Shown here one piece after another: positions 56,997-64,000 of a DNA stretch of 64,000 nucleotides (positions are counted from its first letter, which is position 1; each line of letters begins with the position of its first letter). Origin of the DNA: Synechococcus sp. WH 8020. GTDB lineage: Bacteria; Cyanobacteriota; Cyanobacteriia; PCC-6307; Cyanobiaceae. The stretch is taken from NCBI RefSeq assembly GCF_001040845.1, contig NZ_CP011941.1, positions 2,548,890 to 2,612,889 of the forward strand, in the 5' to 3' direction. The translations under genes and the position numbers were made by a program. A model generated the notes under the pieces. It was not told the origin of the DNA. It did no database searches and saw nothing but the letters and a program-made list of their open reading frames with translations.

Positions 56997-57610
56997 TCAG
57001 CAGGATCGGGGTCTGGACTCACGACCACAGGCAAGGATGATGATTTGCCTTGAAATGGAATGACCTTGACCGGGGATGGATTGGAACTTTCTTCTTGAAC
57101 CTTGGATTGTTCGCAGGCATTCAAAGCTTCTTGAAGCAGGGAATCGAACGTGGCCCCTGGTAAACGATGCCTGGCGATTTCGAGAAATGTTCTTGGTAGG
57201 GACTCTCCCGCTGCACTCAGGACTGCTGGGTTCTCACGGCGCTGCTGTTGCTCGTCCTCAATCGCACGAAGAAAGCGATGGGTCACATCCCGCTTGGTAC
57301 AAGCTTTGATTAAAGTGTCACGATCGGCAATCGGCTGATCAGCAATCTCTTCAAGTTCAACAATCCTGCGCTCGAGGCTTTCAAGAACTTCGGTAGCTTC
57401 TTTTGTGATGTTTGCGAGTTGACCGTCCGATAGGAACGGCATATCTGCAACAAAAACTTTCCCGTGATCTTTGAGGGCTAAAAACGTAGGCCTGGGACCT
57501 TGGCGATGAGCTGAACCACGGTCATAATTTCCGCCTAGAGGACGACGTGGAGGCGTAGGACCAGCAGAAGATCGTCTACGAGTCGTTCTTTGAATTCTAT
57601 CGAAAGCCAT
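56984..57610 (-). CDS. Conserved hypothetical cyanobacterial protein
   Basis: A 208-residue soluble protein: a basic N-terminal tail (RIQRTTRRRSSAGPTPPRRP), then FLALKDHGKVFVADMPFLSD, a charged helical region with coiled-coil character (about 68-130), and a Ser/Pro-rich C-terminus. I recognise no domain. It converges with the aldo/keto reductase, overlapping 13 nt. Confidence 0.6.
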   Translation of the reverse strand: MAFDRIQRTTRRRSSAGPTPPRRPLGGNYDRGSAHRQGPRPTFLALKDHGKVFVADMPFLSDGQLANITKEATEVLESLERRIVELEEIADQPIADRDTLIKACTKRDVTHRFLRAIEDEQQQRRENPAVLSAAGESLPRTFLEIARHRLPGATFDSLLQEALNACEQSKVQEESSNPSPVKVIPFQGKSSSLPVVVSPDPDPADQAL

Positions 57611-57748
57611 TTCTAGTTAAAGATTTAACGCTCTACTTGCGGCGAATGCCGAAGTGCCATACCAACACTAACGATTAAAACCCTAAAAAGGTTTCAGAGT
57701 CCAGCCAGTTTCAGGAGCTGACGCAATCCATGGAATAGGGAGCAGATC

Positions 57749-58789
57749 TCATGCTGGGAGTCCTAAGACAGACCCTTTCCCCACGTCGCCTGATGACTCC
57801 TCGATGCGTCCGATAGTCCAGGCCTGAATTCCCTCCGATTCGCATGCTTTCTCAGCGATTGATACCCCGTCTTCAGGGACGATCAGGCAGTAGCCAATCC
57901 CGAGATTAAACGTATGCCAGAGGTCCCGTTCTGGGATGTCGCCGTGGGACTGAAGCCAGTCATAGACAGCCGGGCGTGTCCAGCTGGAGGGGTCCACGAT
58001 TGCTTGTAGGCCCTCTGGAAGGCAGCGAGGCAGGTTTTCAGGTAGCCCTCCTCCGGTGATGTGAGCCATTCCATGGGTGGGTGTACCTGCGTCGAGCACG
58101 GCTTTCACAACGCGCCCATAGAGATGTGTGGGGGTGAGCAAGGACTCGATCAAAGGTTGATTGTCGGGGCCGAAGGTGGTTTCAGCATTGGCTCCAGCTT
58201 CTGTGAGCACCCTGCGCACCAGGCTGAAGCCATTGCTGTGAATGCCGCTGCTGGCAATGCCCAGAATGCGATCGTTCGCGCGGATTTGTCGACCGTCGAT
58301 GAGTTGCTCCTCCTCGACAACGGCCACGCAGAAGCCGGCTAAGTCGTAACGCCCTGGTGGATAGAACCCGGGCATTTCAGCGGTTTCGCCACCCAATAGG
58401 GCGCATCCACTCATGCGACAGCCCTCGGCAATGCCCTCCACCACGGTGGCCATGGCCTCAGGGCTCAAGGCTCCCGTGGCCATGTAGTCGAGGAAAAAGA
58501 GAGGTTCAGCGCCACTGGTGATCACATCGTTGACACACATGGCCACGAGGTCGATCCCCACGTTGTGATGACCGCCATGGTCTTGAGCGAGTTCAAGCTT
58601 GGTGCCAACGCCATCGGTCCCTGATACCAATAGAGGTTTGTTCAGGCCTGCCGGAAGGCGCATCAGGCCGCCAAAGCCACCGAGTCCGCCCACGACCTCT
58701 GGTCGGTGTGTTGCTTCTACGCTCTTGCGGATTCTGTTGACGAAGGCGCGCCCCGCCTCCACATCGACCCCAGCGGTTTTGTAGTCCAT
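57749..58789 (-). CDS. purM: Phosphoribosylformylglycinamidine cyclo-ligase
   Basis: AIR synthetase, fifth step of purine synthesis. 346 residues: [20 protein letters not shown] start, [37 protein letters not shown] and [21 protein letters not shown] 58789 is canonical. It is transcribed alone, with a 138-base gap to the next leftward gene's start. Confidence 0.96.
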   Translation of the reverse strand: MDYKTAGVDVEAGRAFVNRIRKSVEATHRPEVVGGLGGFGGLMRLPAGLNKPLLVSGTDGVGTKLELAQDHGGHHNVGIDLVAMCVNDVITSGAEPLFFLDYMATGALSPEAMATVVEGIAEGCRMSGCALLGGETAEMPGFYPPGRYDLAGFCVAVVEEEQLIDGRQIRANDRILGIASSGIHSNGFSLVRRVLTEAGANAETTFGPDNQPLIESLLTPTHLYGRVVKAVLDAGTPTHGMAHITGGGLPENLPRCLPEGLQAIVDPSSWTRPAVYDWLQSHGDIPERDLWHTFNLGIGYCLIVPEDGVSIAEKACESEGIQAWTIGRIEESSGDVGKGSVLGLPA

Positions 58790-59122
58790 TCAAGAATGCT
58801 TCAGTTCACTAATCCTCCTCTTTCGCGGCACGTGGTGTGCCTGGCATGGGACCGTCCAATGCTCTCATGAGTTTGGCTTGTTGGTGGGATCAGGTTTCCT
58901 GATGCGCTGTCCCTTCGATGGCCTCGCTTAGCCCTGTGCCGGTATGACATCTCAGGGTTGTGTCGTTGATCTCGGCCAAAGGAGCTGTCCAAAAGTGCCT
59001 CAACAAGATTGAAAAAGGTTTTTAGCTTGATGAAACCTTGAAACGAGAGATCATTCGGAGGAGACAACCAAGTCCGCTTTTCGGACATTGCTGGCTGTCT
59101 CGAGGCTGAATGATCGATTTGT
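58790..59122. other. Divergent intergenic region between purM and rlpA
   Basis: 333 bases that should hold promoters for purM and for the rlpA-panC/cmk pair. A minus-strand frame crosses it but looks like chance sequence. One imperfect hairpin is AAGGTTT/AAACCTT at 59015-59039. I see no RNA gene or known riboswitch core. Confidence 0.5.
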
Positions 59123-59632
59123 ATGCACCGATCTTTCCCTTTTGCGACTTGTGCCACCGGGCTTTTTGCTACGGGTTTTGCATTGTTTCCAGTTTTGGCG
59201 CGTGACGTAGCCACCACTGAGTTCTACGACCCTTTTGAGCCCTTGGCTCCCAAGACTGAACAGGCGGCTGCGCCAAAAGCTCCTGTGGTTGTTCCGCCCC
59301 CTGTCGTGGCTGAGCCAAAACCTGCAAAGACGTTGGTTGTCTCCACTTCAACGGGAGAAGCAAGTTGGTACGGACCTGGTTTTTTTGGCAATCGCACGGC
59401 CAATGGAGAGGTGTTTAGGCCTGGAACCATGACGGCAGCACACCGAACGTTGCCCTTCGGAACCAAGGTGAAAGTGACGAATCTCAGAAACGGTAAGGAA
59501 ACGATTGTTCGTATCAACGACAGAGGACCATTCAGTGGCCATCGAGTGATTGATATTGCTCACGGTGCAGCTCATCACCTTGGATTGGTGTCCAGTGGAA
59601 TTGCACAAGTTCGCCTCGAGGTGCTGCGCTGA
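59123..59632 (+). CDS. rlpA: RlpA-family septal ring lytic transglycosylase
   Basis: A 169-residue exported protein: a signal peptide (about 1-26), a Pro/Ala/Val-rich linker, and a C-terminal double-psi beta-barrel with GEASWYGPGFFGNRTANGE and the catalytic aspartate in RINDRGPF. There is no SPOR domain. RlpA cleaves denuded glycan strands. Its TGA overlaps the likely start of panC. Confidence 0.88.
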   Translation: MHRSFPFATCATGLFATGFALFPVLARDVATTEFYDPFEPLAPKTEQAAAPKAPVVVPPPVVAEPKPAKTLVVSTSTGEASWYGPGFFGNRTANGEVFRPGTMTAAHRTLPFGTKVKVTNLRNGKETIVRINDRGPFSGHRVIDIAHGAAHHLGLVSSGIAQVRLEVLR

Positions 59633-61185
59633 GCATTCAGGTTCTTCGTTCTCTGCACGACCTTCAACGCTGGCGACACTCATCTGATGCCAGTGTGCAT
59701 TTTGTTCCAACGATGGGTGGCCTCCATCACGGCCACGCAAGTTTGATCTCAGCCGCCTCCTGCCCTCAGTCAGGTGAGGCTGAGACGTTGGTCAGCGTGT
59801 TCGTCAATCCGCTGCAGTTTGGTCCGGATGAGGATTTTGCTCGCTATCCGCGCACCTTTGACGATGACTGTGAATTAGCAGAGTTGTCTGGAGCCTCTGC
59901 GATCTGGTGTCCGGACGAGTCGCAGATTTACCCCGGTGGCTCGGTTGAATCTTGGCGGATCCAGGCGCCGAAATCGTTGCAGTCGACATTGTGCGGATCC
60001 ATGAGGCCGGGGCACTTTGATGGTGTGGTCACGGTGGTCTGCCGTCTTTTGGCGCTAGCCAAACCGCATCAATTGTTTCTGGGTGAAAAGGATTGGCAGC
60101 AACTCACCATTCTTCGCCGAATGGTGTTGGACCTTGGCTTGGCCGTCCGGGTACGCAGTGTTCCCACCGTGAGGGATGGTGATGGGCTGGCCAGCAGTTC
60201 ACGAAACCGCTACCTCAATGCTCAGGAGAGGCAACAAGGGGTTCTGTTTGCCCAGGTTTTAAGCGATGCGAGGTCTGCTTGCTTGCATGGCGGTACAGCC
60301 TTGAATCCTGTTGAGGTGCGGCGTCGGCTGGAAGAGGTTGGCCTCAGTGTGGAGTACGTCGACGTTGTTGATCCCTGGTTGCTGCAGCCTTCCAAGTCCA
60401 ATCAGTCATCACTTACCTTGCTCGCAGCTGCTGTTCGCTGTGGCAGCACCCGCCTGATTGACCATGCTTTTTTAATGACGCGTTCTCCCCTTGTTGCGAT
60501 CGACGGTCCCGCTGGTGCTGGCAAAAGCACGGTGACCAGAGCCTTTGCTGAGCGGCTCGGGCTTGTGTATCTCGATACGGGAGCGATGTATCGGGCCGTG
60601 ACGTGGTTGGTTCTGGAACAGGGGTTTGATCCTGCTGATTCTGAGGCTGTGGAAGGGGTGTTGAGCGATCTTGAGGTGCAGCTTGATCCCTTGCAGCAAG
60701 GTGTCCAAGCGGTGCGTGTGAATGGCCATGAGGTCACCGACGCGATTCGTGATCCGCGGGTGACGGCATCCGTATCTGCGGTCGCGGCCCATGGTTGCGT
60801 CCGTGCTGCCATGACGGCCCAGCAGCAGCGAATGGGCGAGGCGGGCGGTCTCGTCGCTGAGGGCCGTGATATTGGAACCGCTGTGTTCCCGGATGCAGAG
60901 CTCAAAGTGTTCCTGACGGCGACTCCGAAAGAGAGAGCCCGACGCCGTGCTCTCGATTTAGAAGCAAGAGGACACGAAGTGCCAGCTCTCCCCGAGCTGG
61001 AAGCACAGATTGTGGAACGCGATCGGCTTGATAGCACCCGTGAGGTGGCGCCTCTGCTTCAGGCGGATGATGCAATTGAGCTGATCAGTGATGGGATGAG
61101 CATCGACCAGGTGATTGATGCGCTTGAGGATCTGTTCCGGCGTCGCGTCGGCGAAGAGGTTTGGCCAACACCCTCTTCCCGCTAG
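59629..61185 (+). CDS. panC/cmk: Bifunctional pantothenate synthetase / cytidylate kinase
   Basis: The cyanobacterial fusion. The PanC half (about 1-275) makes pantothenate from pantoate and beta-alanine: PTMGGLHHGH (with HxGH), FVNPLQFGP, LFLGEKDWQQ and SSRNRYL. The Cmk half (about 285-518) phosphorylates CMP/dCMP: P-loop DGPAGAGKST, LDTGAMYRAVTW and EGRDIGTAVFPD. The N-terminal strand of PanC is only encoded upstream of the first conventional start (GTG 59695); CTG 59629, overlapping the rlpA stop as CTGA, is proposed. ATT 59635 is another option. Confidence 0.9.
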   Translation: MSIQVLRSLHDLQRWRHSSDASVHFVPTMGGLHHGHASLISAASCPQSGEAETLVSVFVNPLQFGPDEDFARYPRTFDDDCELAELSGASAIWCPDESQIYPGGSVESWRIQAPKSLQSTLCGSMRPGHFDGVVTVVCRLLALAKPHQLFLGEKDWQQLTILRRMVLDLGLAVRVRSVPTVRDGDGLASSSRNRYLNAQERQQGVLFAQVLSDARSACLHGGTALNPVEVRRRLEEVGLSVEYVDVVDPWLLQPSKSNQSSLTLLAAAVRCGSTRLIDHAFLMTRSPLVAIDGPAGAGKSTVTRAFAERLGLVYLDTGAMYRAVTWLVLEQGFDPADSEAVEGVLSDLEVQLDPLQQGVQAVRVNGHEVTDAIRDPRVTASVSAVAAHGCVRAAMTAQQQRMGEAGGLVAEGRDIGTAVFPDAELKVFLTATPKERARRRALDLEARGHEVPALPELEAQIVERDRLDSTREVAPLLQADDAIELISDGMSIDQVIDALEDLFRRRVGEEVWPTPSSR

Positions 61186-61670
61186 CGCTTAGTACCTGAA
61201 GCCAAGAGGTCCTCAATCAGTCCTTCACAGGCATCTTCGAGAAGATCGAGTACATGCTCGAAGCCCTGATCCCCTCCGTAGTAGGGATCTGGAACTTCAA
61301 GCGTGTCCGCGCGACGCGCATGGCTGAGCATCAGGCGAATCTTTGCCGTACTACGGGGGCCCAATTCGTTGGCCATGCTGCTCACGTTGCGCAGGTTGTC
61401 CTGATCCATAACGAGGATGTAATCAAAACTCTCTAAATCGCCGAGTTCGATTTGGCGTGCTCGACTGGGTAGATGAATTCCGCGCCGTCTGGCGGCTGCT
61501 TGCATGCGCCGATCGGCTGGATTGCCCACGTGCCAGCCCCCTGTACCCGCGGAATCAACAAGGAACTGGTCCGTGAGTTGTCGTTGCTCGATGAGGTGAA
61601 GAAACACACCCTCTGCGGCGGGTGACCGGCAGATGTTGCCGAGACAGACAAACAACAACTTTGTCGTCAT
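61182..61670 (-). CDS. Low-molecular-weight protein-tyrosine phosphatase
   Basis: A 162-residue LMW-PTP. The P-loop is FVCLGNICRSP with C9 and R15, and the general acid aspartate lies in VPDPYYGG. Such phosphatases border the phycobilisome rod region in marine Synechococcus. Its start overlaps the rpcF stop by 4 nt, so it probably belongs to the rpc transcript. The substrate is unknown; it converges on panC/cmk. Confidence 0.9.
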   Translation of the reverse strand: MTTKLLFVCLGNICRSPAAEGVFLHLIEQRQLTDQFLVDSAGTGGWHVGNPADRRMQAAARRRGIHLPSRARQIELGDLESFDYILVMDQDNLRNVSSMANELGPRSTAKIRLMLSHARRADTLEVPDPYYGGDQGFEHVLDLLEDACEGLIEDLLASGTKR

Positions 61671-62296
61671 GAGGAAGCTAGGCGTTGTAAAGCCAGCTTG
61701 GCGCGTAAGCGAATCACCTTGATGGACTCAGAATCAGAGCTGAGTTGTTTTAAAGCCAAGATGCAATGATTTTTGTTGTTGGGATTATATCTACGCAAGT
61801 GCAGTTCAATCCCGAAGATGACGGCATAGCGCACAACCCACTCATCGTCTTTGATTGCGGCGAGCAGGGCTAATAGACATCGCTCTAGCTTTGAACGGTC
61901 CTCAGGGTAAATGAGATTTAGCTCTGCCAGCCCACGTGCGGCAGAGCGCCGCACACTCGGTGCAATATCTGTTGCTAAAGCGTGTTCAAGTAAGTCGAGA
62001 CTTCTGGGGTCGCGAATCGAGGCAAGGGCTCGTACAACCCAGGCGCGAGAACCGTAATTCTTTTCATCAAGGCTGACTAAGAGTGAGGGCACAGCCTGAC
62101 TGCCAAGTTCGATTAATCCACTTGTTGCAACTGATGCGACTGCTGGATTATTAAAACCTAGGCCCTCAATCAATATCGGAATGGCTTCAATCGTTCGAAG
62201 ATCACATAGATTTTTGGTGGCTCGAATTAATTCAGGTGTTGTTTTGGCCGCTTGAAAATCAGCGATGGCTACCTCTAGTGGGGATAGGTTATTCAC
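61667..62296 (-). CDS. rpcF: Phycocyanin alpha-subunit bilin lyase subunit RpcF
   Basis: A 209-residue HEAT-repeat protein, the CpcF-type half of the E/F lyase that attaches a bilin to Cys-84 of phycocyanin alpha. Repeats include TIEAIPILIEGLGFNNPAVA, SRAWVVRALASIRDPRSLD and SVRRSAARGLAELN. It overlaps rpcE by 4 nt and so the heterodimer halves are translationally coupled. Which bilin is attached (PCB or PEB) cannot be read from sequence by eye. Confidence 0.85.
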   Translation of the reverse strand: MNNLSPLEVAIADFQAAKTTPELIRATKNLCDLRTIEAIPILIEGLGFNNPAVASVATSGLIELGSQAVPSLLVSLDEKNYGSRAWVVRALASIRDPRSLDLLEHALATDIAPSVRRSAARGLAELNLIYPEDRSKLERCLLALLAAIKDDEWVVRYAVIFGIELHLRRYNPNNKNHCILALKQLSSDSESIKVIRLRAKLALQRLASS

Positions 62297-63090
62297 AACA
62301 GTGCGTCCATTGCATCAAGAACGGTTGTATCGTCGCTTTTTTCTGCAAGGCCACGTAAAGCTACGAGTTTGAGGCTATTTTCAACCGTTGCCGCCTTAAT
62401 GGCAGGCAGAGCAGGCATCCAACCTGTTGCACCTAGATCCAGGAGAGCACCCCTACGAATCAGTGGATCATCATGCTGCAAAAGCTCAATTAAGGGAGGT
62501 GCCCATGCCTGCTCACCGGTGAGTAAAAGCAATGCTCGCAAAGCTGAAGCCCGTATGAGCGGACGAGAATGTTTGGTGAAAGGCTTGATTATGGTGATCA
62601 CACTGCTTGACGCCACCCCAATCGATCCCAATGCCTCTAGTACAGATTCATAAGGCTCTTTGAGCTTGGCAGATCCTGATTGTGCTTGTTCTAACTCGTC
62701 TGGGGCTCCAGATAACAGCTCACAGAGATCTTGAACAGCAGCTTTTGCTTGAATCATTCCCAAACTTCTTGCTGACTCTTCACGGACTGAGTAGTCGTTG
62801 TTTTTCAGGAGGCTCCTGAGGTCTTCTTCTGCGCTTCTTGCCTGAAGGATTCCTAGAGCTCTGATTGCATTCAGTGCAACAGCGCGACGTTCATCATGAA
62901 TAGGATTGTCATGGAGAGGAGCTAACGCTGCCAGTAACAGAGGTAATGATTCCGGATGACGGCTGCGCATCCTCCCGAGCCACCATGCTGCGTAATATTG
63001 ATCAGAAAAGTCTTCTGTTTGGCGTAGATTCTCAATCACCTGCTCTTCTGTAAGAGGCGGCTGGGAGTTTTCAGCTGAAGGATTCTGCAT
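62293..63090 (-). CDS. rpcE: Phycocyanin alpha-subunit bilin lyase subunit RpcE
   Basis: A 265-residue HEAT-repeat (PBS lyase) protein, CpcE-type. It contains LTEEQVIENLRQTEDFSDQY, YAAWWLGRMR, and repeats such as SVREESARSLGMIQAKAAV and LIRRGALLDLGATG. ATG 63090 was chosen; the longer frame lies inside rpcT. E and F are separate genes here, unlike the fused lyase-isomerase RpcG of some oceanic strains. Confidence 0.85.
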   Translation of the reverse strand: MQNPSAENSQPPLTEEQVIENLRQTEDFSDQYYAAWWLGRMRSRHPESLPLLLAALAPLHDNPIHDERRAVALNAIRALGILQARSAEEDLRSLLKNNDYSVREESARSLGMIQAKAAVQDLCELLSGAPDELEQAQSGSAKLKEPYESVLEALGSIGVASSSVITIIKPFTKHSRPLIRASALRALLLLTGEQAWAPPLIELLQHDDPLIRRGALLDLGATGWMPALPAIKAATVENSLKLVALRGLAEKSDDTTVLDAMDALL

Positions 63091-63091
63091 T

Positions 63092-63682
63092 TTATAACCA
63101 CGTTTCAGGTATGTTTTCGGCCCAGTGGCTGATGCGCTGAAAGTGGAATTTACCAGCAATCGATCCCCAGCATCGGTCATGTGTTTGGGGGTCATGTCCA
63201 CGATCCAACGTGCTTAGTTCATCACCTTGGAGGTGAAAGCTGCTCACTAAATAGGTCTCTTTCCCGTCGCGACGAACGATGCAACGACATCCAGGTTCGA
63301 GTTCACCATGAAATCCATCGTCTAATTGACGTACTTGATAATGGCAATGATCGAGAAGAATGAGGTCTTCTTCTCGGATCTTTTCTCTGCAATCCTGATC
63401 AAATGTGGCGCTTGAAAAGCGGTCTGGCTCTTTAAATGTATGGTTCCATAGTTTGATGATTCCGGACGTCAATTCTTCGGCACGAATCACTCTAAGCCTG
63501 TAGGGATGCTTTGGATCGACTGCGTAGGTTTGTTCGAGAAGGATTGAGCCGGGTTGCAGATGCTCAATTGGCTTGTACCGTAAAAAAATATGTGCAAATA
63601 GCGGGGGGTTTTCAAATGCCTGTTTCTGGTTGCTGTATTCACCACAAAGATTTTGAAGAAAATGTCCAATCGTTGCTGTCAT
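63092..63682 (-). CDS. rpcT: CpcT/CpeT-type bilin lyase
   Basis: A 196-residue lyase of the T class, which attaches bilin at Cys-155 of phycocyanin beta. It includes FAHIFLRYKPIEHLQPGSIL, LEQTYAVDPKHPYRLRVIRA and the end CWGSIAGKFHFQR. It follows rpcA after a hairpin and ends 1 nt before rpcE. CpeT is the alternative label; the rpcA context favours RpcT. Confidence 0.85.
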   Translation of the reverse strand: MTATIGHFLQNLCGEYSNQKQAFENPPLFAHIFLRYKPIEHLQPGSILLEQTYAVDPKHPYRLRVIRAEELTSGIIKLWNHTFKEPDRFSSATFDQDCREKIREEDLILLDHCHYQVRQLDDGFHGELEPGCRCIVRRDGKETYLVSSFHLQGDELSTLDRGHDPQTHDRCWGSIAGKFHFQRISHWAENIPETWL

Positions 63683-63712
63683 TGAGGCAGTTTTCTCCTT
63701 GTGACATTGAAA

Positions 63713-63735
63713 AAGCCCCCATTTTAAGGGGGCTT
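63713..63735 (-). terminator. Hairpin terminator between rpcA and rpcT
   Basis: An 8-bp stem (AAGCCCCC/GGGGGCTT) with a 7-nt loop; on the minus strand it is followed by TTTTC. It would end most rpcBA transcripts and allow limited read-through into the lyase genes. Confidence 0.7.
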
Positions 63736-63769
63736 GGATGCGTTGACTAAACTGAGCCTTATTAGTGGA

Positions 63770-64000
63770 TCAGGTCAGTGCATTAATTGCATAGTTGATG
63801 TAGCTATTTGCTTCGGTCGCAGCATCGCCGGATAGGCCATGGTTGCTCTGAATATGCTTAAGAGCTTCGACGTACCATGAAGGGGAAAGCTCAAACGTGC
63901 GGTTGATCTCGTCAAGACCAGCGATGAGGTAGTCATCCATGGGGCCTGTGCCACCAGCGACCAAGCAATAAGTAATCATTCTCAAGTAATAGCCGATATC
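63770..64000 (-). CDS. rpcA: Phycocyanin alpha subunit, C-terminal part (cut by window edge)
   Basis: About 76 residues of the C-terminus: [40 protein letters not shown] and the end [18 protein letters not shown], all hallmarks of CpcA/RpcA. The Cys-84 bilin site lies near or just beyond the window edge. rpcB is expected further right. Confidence 0.93.
   Translation of the reverse strand, partial: DIGYYLRMITYCLVAGGTGPMDDYLIAGLDEINRTFELSPSWYVEALKHIQSNHGLSGDAATEANSYINYAINALT

Noticed and set aside
58801-59217. A 138-codon minus-strand frame between purM and rlpA
   Set aside because: It overlaps the well-supported rlpA signal peptide antisense and has no recognisable domain; more likely promoter DNA.

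Overview
The window looks like the chromosome of a marine picocyanobacterium of the Synechococcus type (subcluster 5.1-like). The evidence is the picocyanobacterial order of a long ribosomal-protein cluster, photosystem I psaD, NDH-1 ndhN, the clock-associated protein LdpA, a CrtD-type carotenoid desaturase, PEP carboxylase and, at the right edge, the start of a phycocyanin rod region (rpcA-rpcT-rpcE-rpcF). Genes are tightly packed on both strands with many 1-8 nt overlaps. I see no prophage, insertion sequence, CRISPR array or rRNA.

Layout. 1-1920: tRNA-Ser, alanine racemase and an HNH endonuclease. 1931-18510: one leftward block holding the S10/spc/alpha ribosomal operons (L3 to L17, with secY, adk and rpoA), then truA, L13, S9, L31 and prfA; a hairpin terminator lies between rpmE and prfA. 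A 390-base divergent spacer separates it from ndhN-ldpA and a Ycf45-like ATPase (18901-22106). 22214-29953: tRNA-Gln, a HAD phosphatase, recA with a LexA-like box, two small cyanobacterial proteins, a degenerate DinG-like helicase, tyrA, crtD and a fructosamine-kinase-like gene. 29926-30695: a gap-free 385-bp tandem duplication that made a second CAAD-domain gene. 30773-36591: a JAMM peptidase overlapping an E1/rhodanese gene, a double-domain CobO, LarE, glutamate decarboxylase and SpeD. 36622-44542: recF, tRNA-Arg and a leftward chain psaD-trpE-gshA-ppc-acetyltransferase. 44637-48404: mrp-rodA-histidine kinase, divergent from hemF. 49531-57610: cell-wall amidase, CCB-type assembly factor, PadR-like regulator, RNase D, a lipid-A-disaccharide-synthase-like protein, tRNA-Cys, a sparse intergenic stretch, a Kv-type channel, a previously hidden 59-residue zinc-ribbon-like protein, a secreted protein and an aldo/keto reductase. 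57749-64000: purM, rlpA, a panC-cmk fusion, a tyrosine phosphatase and the phycocyanin lyase genes.

How the genes work together. The left third is translation and secretion machinery under shared transcription. The middle mixes amino-acid, glutathione and carbon metabolism with photosynthesis genes. The right end builds phycobilisome rods: RpcA is the phycocyanin alpha chain, RpcT and the RpcE/RpcF pair attach its bilins, and a terminator hairpin after rpcA probably lowers lyase expression relative to the structural subunit.

The most notable observations are the tandem duplication at 29926-30695, in which the antisense of a neighbouring gene's 3' end supplies the new gene's start codon; the decayed helicase; the two-domain CobO; the overlapping JAMM/E1 pair; and a short leftward transcription unit ending at a perfect terminator at 54180-54213. 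All family assignments come from reading motifs, without database searches.
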